A stretch of 64,000 nucleotides of DNA from an uncultured Alistipes sp. (GTDB taxonomy: Bacteria > Bacteroidota > Bacteroidia > Bacteroidales > Rikenellaceae), in the NCBI GenBank assembly GCA_910577475.1, contig CAJTLJ010000005.1:1-64000 (forward strand). Reading direction: 5' to 3'. Numbering within the stretch: position 1 is the first letter of the stretch; each line of letters starts with the position of its first letter. Below the pieces are notes generated by a model, which had not been told where the DNA came from, ran no database searches, and was given only the letters and a program-made list of their open reading frames with translations. A program made the position numbers and the translations under genes. Shown piece by piece: positions 8,679 through 16,794 of the stretch.

Positions 8679-9425
8679 ATGTATAAGCGTGCAATCTATA
8701 CCATTGCGGAGAACGAGCCCCTGACGGCGTCCGTGTGGCGGATGGTGCTGCGGGGCGATACCCGCTGGATCACCCGGCCGGGGCAGTTCGTCAACATCGA
8801 GCTGGAGGGCCGCTACCTGCGGCGTCCTATCTCGGTCTGCGACTACGACGCGGATACCGTCACCCTGATCTACAAGGTGGTGGGCGGCGGTACGGAGCAG
8901 ATGAGCCGGATGCGGGCGGGCCGGACGCTCGACCTGCTGACGGGACTTGGCAACGGGTTCGACGCCACGGCCGCCTCCCGACGGCCCCTGCTGGTGGGCG
9001 GCGGCGTGGGGGTACCTCCCCTCTATAATCTGGCCCGGGTGCTGCTGGCCGCCGGCAAGCCGGTGACCGTGGTGCTGGGCTTCAACTCTGCCGGCGAGGT
9101 CTTCTACGCCGACGAGTTCCGGGCGCTGGGAGCACGGGTCGTCGTCGCCACGGTCGACGGTTCGGCCGGGGTGAAGGGTTTCGTGACCGACGCCATCCGG
9201 GCCGAAGCGGCCGACTGCGACTACTTCTTCGCCTGCGGTCCGATGCCGATGCTGAAGGCCCTCTCCCAGGCCGTGCCCTACTCCGGGCAGCTGAGCTTCG
9301 AGGAGCGGATGGGCTGCGGCTTCGGCGCCTGCATGGGCTGCTCGTGCAAGACCCTCACGGGTAACAAGCGAATCTGCAAGGAGGGCCCCGTGATGCGCAA
9401 GGAGGAGATCGTGTGGGAGCGATGA
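8679..9425 (+). CDS. pyrK: Dihydroorotate dehydrogenase electron transfer subunit
   Basis: This 248-residue flavoprotein has a ferredoxin-reductase-like FAD domain ('RRPISVCDYD', 'YKVVGGGTEQMS'), an NAD-binding domain starting 'LLVGGGVGVPPLY' near residue 105, and a C-terminal [2Fe-2S] site with four cysteines in 'CGFGACMGCSCK...RICKEGP'. These are the marks of PyrK, which passes electrons from the class 1B dehydrogenase to NAD+. It sits directly before pyrD, as expected for the PyrDB2-PyrK2 complex. Confidence 0.95.
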   Translation: MYKRAIYTIAENEPLTASVWRMVLRGDTRWITRPGQFVNIELEGRYLRRPISVCDYDADTVTLIYKVVGGGTEQMSRMRAGRTLDLLTGLGNGFDATAASRRPLLVGGGVGVPPLYNLARVLLAAGKPVTVVLGFNSAGEVFYADEFRALGARVVVATVDGSAGVKGFVTDAIRAEAADCDYFFACGPMPMLKALSQAVPYSGQLSFEERMGCGFGACMGCSCKTLTGNKRICKEGPVMRKEEIVWER

Positions 9426-9459
9426 GGGTTGATTTCGCAAGATTTTGAAATTGAAAACT

Positions 9460-10368
9460 ATGGATACATCCGTCATATTGAGCGGGTTGAAGCTGGACAA
9501 TCCGGTGATTCCGGCCAGCGGCACCTTCGGCTACGGCAACGAGTTCAAGGATTTCTACGACATCAACATCCTGGGGTCGTTCTCCTTCAAGGGAACCACG
9601 CGCGAGGCGCGGTTCGGCAACCCGACCCCCCGAATCGCCGAGTGCGAGGCGGGGATGATCAATGCCGTGGGGTTGCAGAATCCGGGCATAGACGCCGTGA
9701 TCGGGAGGGAGCTGCCGCGGCTGCGCACCTTTTTCCATAAGCCGGTGATCGCCAACATCTCGGGCTTCTCGGTCGAGGAGTACGCCTACTGCTGCGAGCG
9801 GATCGACAAGGAGGAGCAGGTGGGGCTGATCGAGGTGAACGTCTCGTGCCCCAACGTCCGCCACGGCGGCATGTCGTTCGGCACCTCGCCCGAACATGCG
9901 GCCGAGGTGACCCGCGCCGTGAAGGCCGTGACGACCAAGCCGGTCTACATCAAGCTCTCGCCCAACGTGACCGACATCGTGTCGATCGCGAAGGCCTGCG
10001 AGGAGGCCGGTGCCGACGGCATCTGCCTAATAAACACCATGCTGGGCATGCGGATCGACCTGCTGCGCCGCCGTCCGGTGATCGCCAACACGATGGGCGG
10101 ATTCTCGGGCCCGGCGATTTTTCCGGTGGCCGTGCGGATGGTCTATCAGGTGGCGAAGGCGTGCGGCGTGCCGGTCATCGGCTGCGGCGGCGTGCAGTCG
10201 GCGCGCGACGTGATCGAGATGATGATGGCCGGCGCCACGGCCGTCGAGGTGGGGGCCGCCAACCTGCGCAACCCCTACGCTTCGAAGGAGATCGTCGAGG
10301 AGCTGCCCCGCGAGATGGAGCGGCTGGGCATCGAGCGGCTGTCGGACATCATCGGAGCCGTCGAATGA
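9460..10368 (+). CDS. pyrD: Dihydroorotate dehydrogenase, class 1B catalytic subunit
   Basis: This 302-residue TIM-barrel flavoprotein oxidises dihydroorotate to orotate using FMN. The catalytic base Cys130 lies in 'NVSCPNV'; 'GGFSGPAI' and 'GCGGVQSARD' bind the FMN phosphate. Neighbouring pyrK shows that it is the NAD-linked 1B type. The frame also offers a TTG at 9445, but the ATG at 9460 is chosen since homologues begin just before 'LSGLKLDNPVI'. Its TGA overlaps the first ATG of pyrF (ATGA). Confidence 0.95.
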   Translation: MDTSVILSGLKLDNPVIPASGTFGYGNEFKDFYDINILGSFSFKGTTREARFGNPTPRIAECEAGMINAVGLQNPGIDAVIGRELPRLRTFFHKPVIANISGFSVEEYAYCCERIDKEEQVGLIEVNVSCPNVRHGGMSFGTSPEHAAEVTRAVKAVTTKPVYIKLSPNVTDIVSIAKACEEAGADGICLINTMLGMRIDLLRRRPVIANTMGGFSGPAIFPVAVRMVYQVAKACGVPVIGCGGVQSARDVIEMMMAGATAVEVGAANLRNPYASKEIVEELPREMERLGIERLSDIIGAVE

Positions 10369-11102
10369 ATAAAATGAAAACTACTATGAATACCATGCAA
10401 CACGACGTTATCATCGCCTGCGACTTCAAGTCGGCGGAAGACACTTTCAAGTTTCTGGACCTCTTCAGGGACGAGCCCCGCAAACCCTTTCTGAAGATCG
10501 GGATGGAGCTCTACTACGCCGAGGGACCGGCCATCGTGCGCGAGATCAAGCGGCGCGGCCACCGGATTTTTCTCGACCTGAAGCTGCACGACATTCCCAA
10601 TACGGTGAAGAAGGCGATGGCCGTGCTGTCGCGTCTGGACGTGGATATGTGCAACGTCCATGCGGCCGGCACGATCGACATGATGCGTGCGGCCCGGGAG
10701 GGCCTCACGCGCGAAGACGGCACGCGGCCCCTGCTGATCGCCGTGACCCAGCTCACCTCCACCTCCGAGGAGCGGATGCAGCGCGAACTGCTGATCGACG
10801 CCACGATCGAGGATACGATCGTGAAATACGCCCTCAATACGAAGGAGGCCGGACTGGACGGCGTGGTCTGCTCGCCGCTGGAGGCCGGCATGGTGAAGGC
10901 GGCGTGCGGCCGCGGGTTCCTGACCATTACCCCCGGCGTGCGCTTCGCCGACGGCGAGGTGGGCGACCAGGTGCGGGTCACGACGCCCGCCCGGGCCCGC
11001 GAGATCGGCTCCGACTACATCGTCGTGGGTCGTCCCGTCACGGCCGCTCCGGACCCCGTGGCGGCCTATCGCCGCTGCGTGGCAGAGTTTTTGGGCGAGT
11101 AG
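10365..11102 (+). CDS. pyrF: Orotidine 5'-phosphate decarboxylase
   Basis: This protein of about 245 residues converts OMP to UMP, the last step. The catalytic D-x-K-x-x-D motif is 'DLKLHDIPNT', with the phosphate-binding end of the barrel at 'ITPGVRF' and 'VVGRPVTAAPDP'. It is the short F-type enzyme. Four in-frame ATGs (10365, 10374, 10386, 10395) precede the first strand 'HDVIIACDF'; 10365 is chosen because it overlaps the pyrD stop as ATGA, but any of the four could be used. Confidence 0.94.
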   Translation: MNKMKTTMNTMQHDVIIACDFKSAEDTFKFLDLFRDEPRKPFLKIGMELYYAEGPAIVREIKRRGHRIFLDLKLHDIPNTVKKAMAVLSRLDVDMCNVHAAGTIDMMRAAREGLTREDGTRPLLIAVTQLTSTSEERMQRELLIDATIEDTIVKYALNTKEAGLDGVVCSPLEAGMVKAACGRGFLTITPGVRFADGEVGDQVRVTTPARAREIGSDYIVVGRPVTAAPDPVAAYRRCVAEFLGE

Positions 11103-11117
11103 CGTAAATTTTACCGC

Positions 11118-11378
11118 ATGAAAAAGCTGAAGCTGTTCTACCTGAGAAACTGTCCCTTCTGCAAGCGCGCCCTGCAATATGTCGACGAGGCGAAAGCGGA
11201 GCACCCCGAGCTGGCGGAGGTCGAGATCGAACTGATCGAGGAGTCCGAGCGACCCGACGTGGCCGACCGCTACGATTACTATTATGTGCCCACCTTCTAC
11301 CTCGGCCAGGAGAAGCTCCACGAGGGCGGCATCTACAAGGATGAGGTGGTCGAGGTGCTGCGCCGGGCCCTGGACTGA
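11118..11378 (+). CDS. Glutaredoxin-like thiol protein
   Basis: This 86-residue protein has a thioredoxin fold with redox motif C-P-F-C at residues 12-15, a cis-proline region 'VPTFYLG' and a C-terminal helix, matching small glutaredoxin/NrdH-like proteins. Its partner is unknown. It is inside the pyr operon (16 nt after pyrF and 3 nt before the next start), so it would be made along with the pyrimidine enzymes; a link to the Fe-S/flavin PyrK-PyrD complex or to nucleotide reduction is a guess. Confidence 0.8.
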   Translation: MKKLKLFYLRNCPFCKRALQYVDEAKAEHPELAEVEIELIEESERPDVADRYDYYYVPTFYLGQEKLHEGGIYKDEVVEVLRRALD

Positions 11379-11381
11379 ACC

Positions 11382-12482
11382 GTGACGAAGGGGATTTTCA
11401 CGGCACCGGAGCGGTGCGACCGGCGGCCGCCGGAGCTGTTGGACCGGCTGGCCGCCCTCTGGGAGGCCTCCGTGCGGGCGACGCACCTGTTTCTGGCCGA
11501 GGCGGACATCGTTCGGATCCGCGGGCAGGTCGATGAGGCGCTGCGCGGGGTTTCGGAGTTGTGGATCGTGCGCTGCGAACGCCGGGAGCCGGTCGCCTTC
11601 ATGGGGTTGAACGGCCCGGAGCTGGAGATGCTTTTCGCCCGGCCCGAAGCGATCGGGTGCGGCGTGGGGCGGAGCCTGATGGAGCAGGCGCTGCGTTCGG
11701 GCGTGCGGACGCTCTGCGTGAACGAGCAGAATCCGCGGGCCGCCGCCTTTTACCGGCGGTTCGGCTTCGGGGAGGCGGAGCGTCTGGAGCGGGACGGATG
11801 GGGAAACCCCTTCCCGCTGTTGAGAATGGAATTACTAACAACCGAGAATATGGAGAAAAAAATTGCGAAAGACCTGCTCTCGATCGGCGCGGTATTCCTG
11901 CGTCCCGAGCAGCCGTTCACCTGGGCCAGCGGCATCAAGAGCCCGATCTATTGCGACAACCGGCTGACGTTGACGGCCGTCGAAGTGCGCGGGCATGTCG
12001 AGGCCGGACTGGCGGAGATCGTCCGCACCAATTATCCCGAGGCCGAAGTGCTGATGGGAACCTCTACCGCCGGCATCGCCCATGCGGCCATCACGGCTAC
12101 GTTGCTCGACCTGCCGATGGGTTATGTCCGTTCGGGGTCGAAGGATCACGGCCGCGGCAACCGCATCGAAGGCAAGCTCGAGAAGGGGCAGAAGGTGGTC
12201 GTTATCGAGGACCTGATCTCTACGGCAGGCTCCTGCATCGAGGTGGTCGAGGCGCTGCGCGAGGCGGGCGCCGAGGTGCTGGGCGTGGCTTCGATCTTTA
12301 CCTACGGCATGAAGAAGGGACTCGACCGGCTGGCCGAAGCGGGTGTCGAGAACCATTCGCTCTCGAACCTCGACACGCTGGTCGGGGTGGCTGCCGAAGA
12401 GGGGTATATCCGTCCCGAGGACAAGGAGCGGCTGCTGAAGTTCCGCGACAATCCGTCGGACGAAAGTTGGATGGTGAAATAG
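11382..12482 (+). CDS. pyrE: GNAT acetyltransferase fused to orotate phosphoribosyltransferase
   Basis: One open frame of 366 codons (GTG start) encodes two proteins that are normally separate. Residues 1 to about 150 form a GNAT domain ('GCGVGRSLMEQAL', 'NEQNPRAAAFYRRFGF'). Residues 157-366 form a complete 210-residue PyrE: 'WASGIKSPIYCDNR', 'GTSTAGIAHA' and the PRPP loop 'VVVIEDLISTAGS'. PyrE makes OMP from orotate and PRPP. There is no stop codon between them; the joint is a short linker before M157. PyrE may also be started internally at the ATG at 11850, which would give two products. The fusion sits in place of pyrE within the operon, 9 nt before pyrB. Confidence 0.88.
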   Translation: MTKGIFTAPERCDRRPPELLDRLAALWEASVRATHLFLAEADIVRIRGQVDEALRGVSELWIVRCERREPVAFMGLNGPELEMLFARPEAIGCGVGRSLMEQALRSGVRTLCVNEQNPRAAAFYRRFGFGEAERLERDGWGNPFPLLRMELLTTENMEKKIAKDLLSIGAVFLRPEQPFTWASGIKSPIYCDNRLTLTAVEVRGHVEAGLAEIVRTNYPEAEVLMGTSTAGIAHAAITATLLDLPMGYVRSGSKDHGRGNRIEGKLEKGQKVVVIEDLISTAGSCIEVVEALREAGAEVLGVASIFTYGMKKGLDRLAEAGVENHSLSNLDTLVGVAAEEGYIRPEDKERLLKFRDNPSDESWMVK

Positions 12483-12491
12483 CTCCCGGCC

Positions 12492-13574
12492 ATGCGACAT
12501 CTGATCGATCCCACCGATCTGTCGGTCGAAGAGACCGGGCGGATCATCTCCCTCGCGGAGGATATCATCGCCAATCGTGCCCGGTACAGCGAGGTTTGCA
12601 AGGGCAGGAAGCTGGCTACGCTCTTCTACGAACCCTCCACCCGCACGCGGCTGAGTTTCACTTCGGCCATGCTCGAACTGGGCGGTACGGTGATCGGCTT
12701 CTCCGACGCCGCGTCGTCGAGCGTTTCGAAGGGCGAGACCGTCGCCGACACCGTGCGCGTCATCCGCTGCTTCGCCGACATCATCGCCATGCGTCACTTC
12801 AAGGAGGGGGCACCACTGGTCGCCTCGCAATATGCGGGCGTGCCGGTCATCAACGCCGGCGACGGCAGCCACAGCCACCCGACGCAGACCCTTACCGACC
12901 TGCTTACGATCAAGCGCGAGAAGGGGCGGCTCGACCACCTCACCATCGGCTTCTGCGGCGATCTGAAGTTCGGCCGCACGGTCCACTCCCTGATCAAGGC
13001 GCTGGCCCGCTACGAGGGCATCCGCGTCATCCTGATCGCCCCCGAGGAGCTGCGCCTGCCCGACTACATGCTTCAGGAGATGCGCGCCACCACAGGGCTG
13101 GAGTTCCGCGAGGTGACTACCATGGAGGAGGTGATGCCCGAGCTGGATATCCTCTATATGACCCGCGTGCAGAAGGAGCGGTTTCTGGACGAGGAGGAGT
13201 TCGACCGCGTGAAGGACAGCTTCGTACTCGATCCCGGGAAGATGCGGGCAGCCAAGAGCGACATGATCGTCCTGCACCCGCTGCCGCGCGTGAACGAGAT
13301 CGCGCGGGCTGTGGACAACGATCCCCGCGCCGCCTATTTCCGTCAGGTGGAGAACGGCAAATTCGTCCGTATGGCGCTGATCTATACGCTGCTGCAATGG
13401 GCTGACGAGAACCGTCCGTTCGAGCGCACGCCGGTGCTGACCCCCGATCTGTCGGTCAACGAACACGTCTGTCCCAACAAACGCTGCATCTCCTCTACGG
13501 AGGATGTCGACCAGCTCTTCCGCCGCACGGCCGACGGCTTCCGCTGTGCCTACTGCGAGAGCAAACCCCGGTAG
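12492..13574 (+). CDS. pyrB: Aspartate carbamoyltransferase with C-terminal PyrI-type zinc domain
   Basis: Residues 1 to about 305 are a standard catalytic chain: 'YEPSTRTR' binds carbamoyl phosphate, and 'HPTQTLTDL' and 'HPLPRVNEI' complete the site. It joins carbamoyl phosphate and aspartate, step 2 of UMP synthesis. E. coli PyrB ends near 310, but this protein runs on to 360 and finishes with 'CPNKRCIS' (C327, C332) and 'CAYCESK' (C352, C355). This is the zinc-binding C-terminal domain of the regulatory chain PyrI. The nucleotide-binding domain of PyrI is missing, and no pyrI gene is present in the window. A strong terminator follows. Confidence 0.95.
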   Translation: MRHLIDPTDLSVEETGRIISLAEDIIANRARYSEVCKGRKLATLFYEPSTRTRLSFTSAMLELGGTVIGFSDAASSSVSKGETVADTVRVIRCFADIIAMRHFKEGAPLVASQYAGVPVINAGDGSHSHPTQTLTDLLTIKREKGRLDHLTIGFCGDLKFGRTVHSLIKALARYEGIRVILIAPEELRLPDYMLQEMRATTGLEFREVTTMEEVMPELDILYMTRVQKERFLDEEEFDRVKDSFVLDPGKMRAAKSDMIVLHPLPRVNEIARAVDNDPRAAYFRQVENGKFVRMALIYTLLQWADENRPFERTPVLTPDLSVNEHVCPNKRCISSTEDVDQLFRRTADGFRCAYCESKPR

Positions 13575-13582
13575 GGGAGTTG

Positions 13583-13636
13583 AAAACGGACGAGGAGCCT
13601 CCGACCCGCCGGGTCGGAGGCTCCTCGTCCGTTTTT
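13583..13636. terminator. Bidirectional terminator after pyrB
   Basis: A perfect 25-bp inverted repeat (13583-13607, 13611-13635) with a 3-nt loop and A/T ends sits between the convergent pyrB and glycosyltransferase genes. Confidence 0.85.
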
Positions 13637-13638
13637 CG

Positions 13639-14547
13639 TTATCCCAGGATGCCGCGGGTGATCTGCCGGCGCATGCCGAGGAGCCGGCGGGCCTTTGCCG
13701 GGCGGAGCATAAAGAGGTAGCCGGCGGCGAGCAGCAGCGCCGCGCCCCATTTCATCCCCTCGCCAAGGAACAGACGTCCGGTTCGGCCGTCGAGGTCGGC
13801 CCGGATGCGCTGGCTCACGCCGATGTTGTAGCAGAGCCGGTCGAAATAGTCGCGGGTGAGCTTGCGGGCCGGGATGATATGCTCGATCACGGCCCCGGGG
13901 GTGTAGTAGCAGGGTTTGCCGGCGCGGCGCAGCCGGGCGAAGAGGTCGCTCTCCTCGCCGCCGATCAGGCGGTCGCCGATCCTCCCCAGGTCGGGGTTGA
14001 AAAGACCGCAGCGCTCCAGCGCCGACCGTCGGAACGCCATGTTGCCCCCTGCGGGAATATGCCCGTCGGGAAAGGGACGCACCCGTCCGCCCCAGTCGGT
14101 CGGGTTGGCGATAGGTTTTTCGGTATAGAGCGACATCCAGTGCGGTCGCCCGGTTTCGTATACGGGAATCACCTTGCCGCCGGCCGATGCAGCGTCGGGG
14201 CGGCTGTCGAACAGCTCGACATAGGCGGTCAGGAAATCGGGGTTGATCCGCTCGTCGTCGTCGACGATGGCGACGATTTCGCCCCGGCTGGCGGCGATGC
14301 CGGCATTCCGGGCGTGGGAGAGCCCCTGCTTCGGTTCGTAAATGCGGCGGAGCGGCAGGTCGGGGTGCTCCCGGGAGAAGGCCTCGAAGCGGGCCGCCGT
14401 GTCGTCGGTCGAGCGGTTGTCGACGACCACGCACTCCCACAGGGCGGGGTCGAGCCGCTGTGCGGCGACCGAGCGGAGCAGTTCGACGAGGGCCGCCGAA
14501 CGGTTGTAGGTGGCGACGACGAGCGATATGCGGATATGCGGATTCAT
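13639..14547 (-). CDS. Glycosyltransferase family 2
   Basis: This 302-residue protein has the GT-A fold of family 2: 'SLVVATYNRS' at the N-terminus, nucleotide-sugar aspartates in 'VVDNRSTDDT', the metal-binding 'DDDE' near residue 95 and 'GGNMAFRR' near 170. A hydrophobic stretch near 'GAALLLAAGYLFML' (about residue 270) could anchor it to the membrane. The likely role is transfer of a sugar during surface polysaccharide or glycolipid synthesis; donor and acceptor are unknown. It is a single gene, convergent with pyrB. A TATCTTTG element ends exactly 5 nt before its ATG. Confidence 0.88.
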   Translation of the reverse strand: MNPHIRISLVVATYNRSAALVELLRSVAAQRLDPALWECVVVDNRSTDDTAARFEAFSREHPDLPLRRIYEPKQGLSHARNAGIAASRGEIVAIVDDDERINPDFLTAYVELFDSRPDAASAGGKVIPVYETGRPHWMSLYTEKPIANPTDWGGRVRPFPDGHIPAGGNMAFRRSALERCGLFNPDLGRIGDRLIGGEESDLFARLRRAGKPCYYTPGAVIEHIIPARKLTRDYFDRLCYNIGVSQRIRADLDGRTGRLFLGEGMKWGAALLLAAGYLFMLRPAKARRLLGMRRQITRGILG

Positions 14548-14552
14548 GACGG

Positions 14553-14560
14553 CAAAGATA
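14553..14560 (-). promoter_or_regulatory. -7 element for the glycosyltransferase gene (leaderless spacing)
   Basis: Minus-strand TATCTTTG is followed by 5 nt and the ATG at 14547. Confidence 0.55.
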
Positions 14561-14668
14561 GTGATTCGGGGCCGTTTTCCGAAGATTCGGCCGTCGGGTT
14601 CGCGAAATATTTCTGAACGAGGGCAATAAATTCGGCAGGGAACGATAACGATTTCGTTTTTTTATCCC

Positions 14669-14676
14669 TATCTTTG
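14669..14676 (+). promoter_or_regulatory. -7 element for the DsbD-like gene
   Basis: TATCTTTG lies 17 nt before the chosen ATG at 14694. No convincing -33 element is seen. Confidence 0.5.
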
Positions 14677-14693
14677 TGCCAAACGAACAAACC

Positions 14694-16730
14694 ATGAATA
14701 TGATACGTTTCTCGAAAATCATGCGGAGCCTGCTCGTCGCATGTTCGATTCTGACCGCCGCTCTCTCGTTCGCCCAGGAGCAGCCGGTCGTGCGCTGGAC
14801 CGCTGCGGCGGAGTCCGCGGGCGACAATCTGTATCGTGTGGAGCTGCGGGCCGTCATCGAGCCGGGCTGGCACGTCTACGACCTGGGACCCTATCAGGAC
14901 GGTCCCAACCCCACGGTGATCGCCTTCAAGAGCGACGGCGGAGCTGTCGCCGAGGGCGACCTGCAGATCTTCGGCACCCCCGTCAAGATCTACGACGACA
15001 TCTTCGAAATGGAGATCGGCTACTTCGAGAAGGAGGCCCGTTTCGTGCAGCAGTTCCGGCTTACGGCCCCCGAAGCGACGGTGACGGCCGCTGTGGAGTA
15101 CATGGCCTGCAACGACCAGACCTGCCTGCCCCCCTCGGAGGAGGAGTTTGTCCTTCAGCTGAAAGGTGACGGAGCCGTCGTCGGGGAACTCCCGGAGGAG
15201 AAGCCCGCCGGGACGGAGGAGTCTGTCGCGACCGAGGCTCCGGCAGCCGCGAAGGATGCCGCCGGCAGCAAGGGGCTGTGGGCGCTGCTGATCGAGGCCG
15301 TGCTCTGGGGATTCGCCGCCCTGCTGACCCCCTGCGTATTCCCGATGGTGCCGATGACGGTTTCCTACTTCCTCAAGGGGGAGGGCGGACCCGCCATGGG
15401 ACGCCTGCGCGCCGCCCTCTACGGTATCTTCATCGTGGCGCTCTACACGCTGCCCATCGCCGCCATCATCCTCATCACCCGTCTGATCGGCGGCGACGCC
15501 GTGACGGCCGACATCTTCAACTGGATTGCGACCCACTGGCTGCCCAACATCATCTTCTTCCTGGTATTCATGCTCTTCGCAGCCTCGTTCTTCGGCGCTT
15601 TCGAGATCACGATGCCCTCCTGGATGGTGAACAAGAGCGACGAGAAGGCTGATTCGAAAGGTCTCTCCGGCATCTTCTTCCTGGCGCTGACCCTCGTGCT
15701 GGTGTCGTTCTCCTGCACGGGCCCCATCGTCGGGTCGGTGCTCATCAAGTCCACTTCGGGCGAGTTCTGGACCCCCATCATCACCATGCTGGCCTTCTCC
15801 ATCGCCTTCGCCCTGCCCTTCACCCTCTTCGCCCTCTTCCCCTCGATGCTCAAGAAGCTGCCCAAGAGCGGCGGATGGCTCAACTCGGTGAAGGTCGTCA
15901 TCGGCTTCATCGAAGTGGCGCTCGGATTCAAGTTCCTCTCCGTGGCCGACCAGACCTACCACTGGGGCCTGCTCGACCGGGAGATCTATCTGGCTGTCTG
16001 GATCGTGGTCTTCACCCTGATGGGGCTCTATCTGCTGGGTAAGATCAAGTTCTCGCACGACAGCGATCTGCCCTATATCGGCGTCGGCCGTCTGGCCCTG
16101 TCTATCGTCGTCTTCTCGTTCGTCGTCTACCTGATCCCGGGCATGTGGGGCGCCCCCCTGAAGGGGCTTTCGGGTTACCTCCCGCCCCTCGCGACGCAGG
16201 ACTTCGTGATCGGGCAGACGACGGTATCCGCCTCACCCTCCGCTGCGGACGGCAACGCTGCCGGCCGGCCCAAGTACGCCGATTTCCTCCATCTGCCCCA
16301 CGGGCTGGAGGGATTCTTCGACCTGAAGGAGGCCGAGGCCTATGCCGCGAAGGTCGACAAGCCGCTCTTCATCGACTTCACCGGTCACGGCTGCGTCAAC
16401 TGCCGTGAAATGGAGGCTCGCGTGTGGTCGGATCCCCGCGTGCTGCAGATCCTGAAGAACGACTACGTGATCTGCGCCCTCTATGCCGACGACAAGATGG
16501 TGCTGCCCGAGAGCGACTGGGTGACTACCGACACGGGCAAGGTGCTCAAGAGCCTCGGCAAGATCAACTCCTACTATGCGCTGAAGACCTACGGCGTCAA
16601 TGCGCAGCCTTACTACGTGCTTCAGGGCCGTGACGGGAAAACCCTCGTCGAGCCCCGCGGATACGACCTCGATGTCGAGAACTTCATCGGGTTCCTCGAG
16701 GCGGGAGCGGCCGCTTACCGCGCCCGATAG
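14694..16730 (+). CDS. DsbD-like thiol:disulfide interchange protein
   Basis: The 678-residue product has a signal peptide (cut near 'SFA-QEQ'), an N-terminal periplasmic Ig-like domain (about residues 27-155, with a Cys pair in 'ACNDQTC'), a polytopic DsbD/CcdA membrane core (about 190-500, with 'TPCVFPMVPMTVSYF' and 'FSCTGPIVGS' holding the two redox cysteines) and a C-terminal thioredoxin domain with C567-V-N-C570. These three parts are the route by which DsbD passes electrons from cytoplasmic thioredoxin to periplasmic thiol proteins. The ATG at 14694 is preferred over an upstream GTG that overlaps the promoter. Confidence 0.92.
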   Translation: MNMIRFSKIMRSLLVACSILTAALSFAQEQPVVRWTAAAESAGDNLYRVELRAVIEPGWHVYDLGPYQDGPNPTVIAFKSDGGAVAEGDLQIFGTPVKIYDDIFEMEIGYFEKEARFVQQFRLTAPEATVTAAVEYMACNDQTCLPPSEEEFVLQLKGDGAVVGELPEEKPAGTEESVATEAPAAAKDAAGSKGLWALLIEAVLWGFAALLTPCVFPMVPMTVSYFLKGEGGPAMGRLRAALYGIFIVALYTLPIAAIILITRLIGGDAVTADIFNWIATHWLPNIIFFLVFMLFAASFFGAFEITMPSWMVNKSDEKADSKGLSGIFFLALTLVLVSFSCTGPIVGSVLIKSTSGEFWTPIITMLAFSIAFALPFTLFALFPSMLKKLPKSGGWLNSVKVVIGFIEVALGFKFLSVADQTYHWGLLDREIYLAVWIVVFTLMGLYLLGKIKFSHDSDLPYIGVGRLALSIVVFSFVVYLIPGMWGAPLKGLSGYLPPLATQDFVIGQTTVSASPSAADGNAAGRPKYADFLHLPHGLEGFFDLKEAEAYAAKVDKPLFIDFTGHGCVNCREMEARVWSDPRVLQILKNDYVICALYADDKMVLPESDWVTTDTGKVLKSLGKINSYYALKTYGVNAQPYYVLQGRDGKTLVEPRGYDLDVENFIGFLEAGAAAYRAR

Positions 16731-16740
16731 CCGGACACGG

Positions 16741-16788
16741 ACGAAACGACGGCGGGAAGACCGAAAGGTCTTCCCGCCGTCGTTTCGT
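16741..16788. terminator. Bidirectional terminator between dsbD-like and tamL genes
   Basis: A 22-bp perfect inverted repeat with a GAAA loop lies between two convergent genes. Confidence 0.8.
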
Positions 16789-16794
16789 TTCGGA

